From: Planctomycetales bacterium
GTDB lineage: Bacteria; Planctomycetota; Planctomycetia; Isosphaerales; Isosphaeraceae
NCBI GenBank assembly: GCA_027452145.1
Contig: DAIDHB010000333.1
Coordinates: 1-64,000 of the forward strand
DNA: 64,000 nucleotides
Direction of reading: 5' to 3'
This document shows, in pieces, positions 62,049 to 64,000 of this stretch. A program made the translations under genes and the position numbers. Within the stretch, counting starts at the first letter, position 1, and every line of letters begins with the position of its first letter. The notes under the pieces were generated by a model that was not told the DNA's origin, did no database searches, and saw nothing but the letters and a program-made list of their open reading frames with translations.

Positions 62049-62152
62049 GTGACGGCCGTCTCGGTTCGGGGCGCTTCGCTGGACCGATTCGGCCCGTAAC
62101 CGGGCTGAAAAGCGAGCGGCGTTCGACGGGCCCCGGCATCTCACTCAGCCCC

Positions 62153-64000
62153 TCAATCCTCCCGCTCCACGATCTCCAGGTCCGAAAACGCCCGGCGGAT
62201 GATCGTCCAGAACTCGGACTCGGGCCGGGCGAGGGCCTCGGCGACGATCTGGCGGCAGACGTCGCGCGACGTGCGCCCGCCGCCACCGTTCTCCTTCGGG
62301 TCCGGGATGACCTCGACCAGCCGGGCGGCCGCCTCGGGATCCGCCAGCGCCAGGCAGGGCAAAACGGCGTAGGCGTCGAAGAACCGCTCGTCTTCCTTCG
62401 GCAGCGGCGTTTTGAGGCGGTCGATGATCGGCCCGGCGATGGAGCGCGCCAGCTCGTGGTCGTAGCGCGCCAGGATCGCGGCGAGCGCGGCGTCGGTGCG
62501 CATCGCGTCGACCTGGCTGGTGTCGGGGAACGTCGAGGTCAGGTCAATCACCCTGCGGGGAGACCAGCGGAGCGAGATCACGCGATCCACGGCCTCGGCC
62601 AGCCGGTCCGGGTCGTCGCGCTCGATGCCGGGCAACAGCGCGGCGGCCATGACCGCCGCCGACCGGCTGCCCCAGACGCCGCCCGGCCCCGACTCGAGCG
62701 CCTCGCCGAACACCCGGAACGCCTCGGCACGCAGAGCCCTGGCCGCGGCGCGATCCTTCCCCGCGATCTCCTCGGCCATCCGGCCCAGTGCGTACGCACG
62801 CAACACGACGATCCTGATCCGCCCCGCGATCCGACGGGCCCGCTCGAGGTCGACCTTCGCCATCCGTCGACAGGTCTTCACGCTGTAGGTCTCGGAGTTG
62901 TTCCACGTCATCGCCCCGATCAGCCGCTCGGCCTCGGCGGGGTGGATATCCGCGATCGCCTGCGCGATCAGGCCGCGAAAGTCGTTGATGGTTCGCTCAT
63001 CGCCCTTTGATGGGATCAGCGCCAGGGCCTCATTCAGCTCCAGCCGCGCTAGCGGGCCGAGCAGGCCGCGGGTGTATAACCGACTCGGCTCGCCGCCATC
63101 GGCCTTGCGGGCGATGGGCAGGGTATCATTCAGGATCTTGCGGGCGTCCTCGGCGTCGCTCAGCGCCAGCAGCCGCCGCGTCGACGCGCCCAGGTGATAG
63201 AACTTCCCGCTCTGTGCGGCGGCCTCGAGCTCCTGGCCCGCGAGCTGCTTCAGGATCGCGAGCTTGCGCGCCCGGTGGCGGGCCGGCAGAGCGTCGGCCA
63301 GCGCGATTGTCAGGTCCTGGCGCCAGAAGGTGTTCGTGATCGTCGGCAGGATGGCCTCGGCCTCGTCGGGTCGGGTGCCGATGAAGTGCCGGGCGACCGC
63401 GATGCGCACGGGGTTGCAGTCCCAGGGCACCTCGCCCGACTGGCATTTGCGCCAGGCTCCGTCGGGATCGATCAGCGCGGCCACGCTGATTGCCCGCGAG
63501 CGGGCCTCATTGTCGGTGCCGGGCCGGATGATCCGCTCGGCATACGGCTTCAGCACCGACGCCGCCAGCCGGACGGCCCGCTCGTGCGAGATGGGCGGGC
63601 CCAGCGACGCCACGCCGCGCTCGGGCGGCTGGTCCTCGCGGCGGATCACCAGCTCGACCGTGGATTTCCCCGGATCCGGCCGATCGCGGTGGAAGCGAAA
63701 TCCGGGCGCATCGACGAACAGCCAGGCCGGGCCGCGCGAGAACCCGTCGAGCTGGAACCGGCCCGTGGAACCCGTGACCGCACTCGATAGCGGCGCCGGG
63801 TTGCCCCAGCCGAGCACCCGGGCCGCGGCTACCGGGCGCCCCTCGGTATCCACGACGCGCCCGGCGATCGTCCGCAGCCGCGCCACCGAGATCGGCGGCA
63901 GCGTGATCGAGTCCGTGCCTTCCGAGACCACCTCGGGCGACGCGGCGATCGCATACTTGCCGGGGCTGACGATCGCTCGGTAGCGGTTCCCCTTCGTGAT
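62153..64000 (-). CDS. Large exported protein with carboxypeptidase-regulatory-like domain (partial, runs off right edge)
   Basis: At least 616 residues; the frame is open to 64000 and the start lies beyond the window. A GTG at 63931 is available but the sequence upstream (NRYRAIVSPGKYAIAASPEV) continues the protein. The visible N-terminal part is a carboxypeptidase-regulatory-like beta domain (TIAGRVVDTEGRPVAAARVLGWG). The remaining 500 residues are helical repeats (ARHRARKLAILKQLAGQELEAAA) resembling TPR/HEAT-like arrays and a repeated RAEAF-type unit. Role unknown. Its family in planctomycetes often sits behind ECF sigma factor or DUF1559 genes. Confidence 0.75.
   Translation of the reverse strand: MTKGNRYRAIVSPGKYAIAASPEVVSEGTDSITLPPISVARLRTIAGRVVDTEGRPVAAARVLGWGNPAPLSSAVTGSTGRFQLDGFSRGPAWLFVDAPGFRFHRDRPDPGKSTVELVIRREDQPPERGVASLGPPISHERAVRLAASVLKPYAERIIRPGTDNEARSRAISVAALIDPDGAWRKCQSGEVPWDCNPVRIAVARHFIGTRPDEAEAILPTITNTFWRQDLTIALADALPARHRARKLAILKQLAGQELEAAAQSGKFYHLGASTRRLLALSDAEDARKILNDTLPIARKADGGEPSRLYTRGLLGPLARLELNEALALIPSKGDERTINDFRGLIAQAIADIHPAEAERLIGAMTWNNSETYSVKTCRRMAKVDLERARRIAGRIRIVVLRAYALGRMAEEIAGKDRAAARALRAEAFRVFGEALESGPGGVWGSRSAAVMAAALLPGIERDDPDRLAEAVDRVISLRWSPRRVIDLTSTFPDTSQVDAMRTDAALAAILARYDHELARSIAGPIIDRLKTPLPKEDERFFDAYAVLPCLALADPEAAARLVEVIPDPKENGGGGRTSRDVCRQIVAEALARPESEFWTIIRRAFSDLEIVERED

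Larger units (their letters stand above)
61434..62152. other. Intergenic region with several hairpin repeats
   Basis: 719 bp. It contains a CTTCTCCCCGCGAGC hairpin at about 61780-61808 and a large inverted repeat at 61947-62048. No gene is supported. Confidence 0.5.

Noticed and set aside
1-64000. tRNA or rRNA genes
   Set aside because: No cloverleaf with TTCGA/ATC arm and acceptor pairing, and no conserved rRNA segments, were recognised by eye; a tRNA scan would be decisive.

Overview
The window is GC-rich throughout (roughly 65-70% by eye) and reads as the chromosome of a planctomycete, most likely of the Isosphaeraceae group. Evidence: a DUF1559 prepilin-like protein, a PEP-CTERM surface protein, exported proteins with an N-terminal ESLEGRRLL-type motif, a CRTAC1/UnbV protein, an ECF sigma factor with a long C-terminal extension, and several families of short palindromic intergenic repeats. 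The phylum call is inference from gene content; no rRNA or tRNA gene was seen.

Layout. 0-3 kb: a secreted esterase, a small membrane protein, and a non-coding stretch with five copies of an 11-bp word. 3-9.3 kb: a very large alpha-2-macroglobulin with an intact thioester motif. 9.5-15.7 kb: an AAA+ ATPase, then tsaE-thiL-nusG-like on the minus strand, divergent from truB and hflX. 15.8-24 kb: an alpha/beta hydrolase, a TPR/HEAT protein ending in a Hint (intein-like) domain, a CRTAC1 protein and a glycosyltransferase. 24.3-27.4 kb: a minus-strand operon headed by a cobalamin riboswitch, encoding a DUF71 PP-loop ATPase, a DUF6580 membrane protein and a BtuF-like B12-binding protein fused to DUF5522. 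28-34.8 kb: an RHS/YD-repeat gene broken by two apparent frameshifts and a stop codon, with an AT-richer C-terminal tip, followed 50 bp later by an IS5-type element. 35-46 kb: a SnoaL/DUF4440 protein, a Gly-rich TPR protein, a pepsin-like aspartic protease, an Lhr-type helicase with its PdeM phosphoesterase, DUF3179 and DUF1559 proteins. 46.4-54.7 kb: a lipoprotein, a TPR plus seven-haem cytochrome operon, an UlaG-like hydrolase, a left-handed beta-helix surface protein and a LarA-like protein. 55.4-64 kb: a PepSY-like repeat protein, a Tat-exported sulfite-oxidase-type enzyme, an ECF sigma factor fused to a CBM9-like domain, a thioester-domain PEP-CTERM protein, and a large partial protein running off the right edge.

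Most genes are monocistronic or in short runs. The clearest functional unit is the B12 operon. The most unusual features are the BtuF-DUF5522 fusion, a repeat element translated in frame inside the helicase, the Hint-domain protein, the bacterial pepsin homologue, the predicted thioester adhesin, and the dense set of planctomycete-type repeats, one of which (ACGAACCCAAT) is not palindromic.
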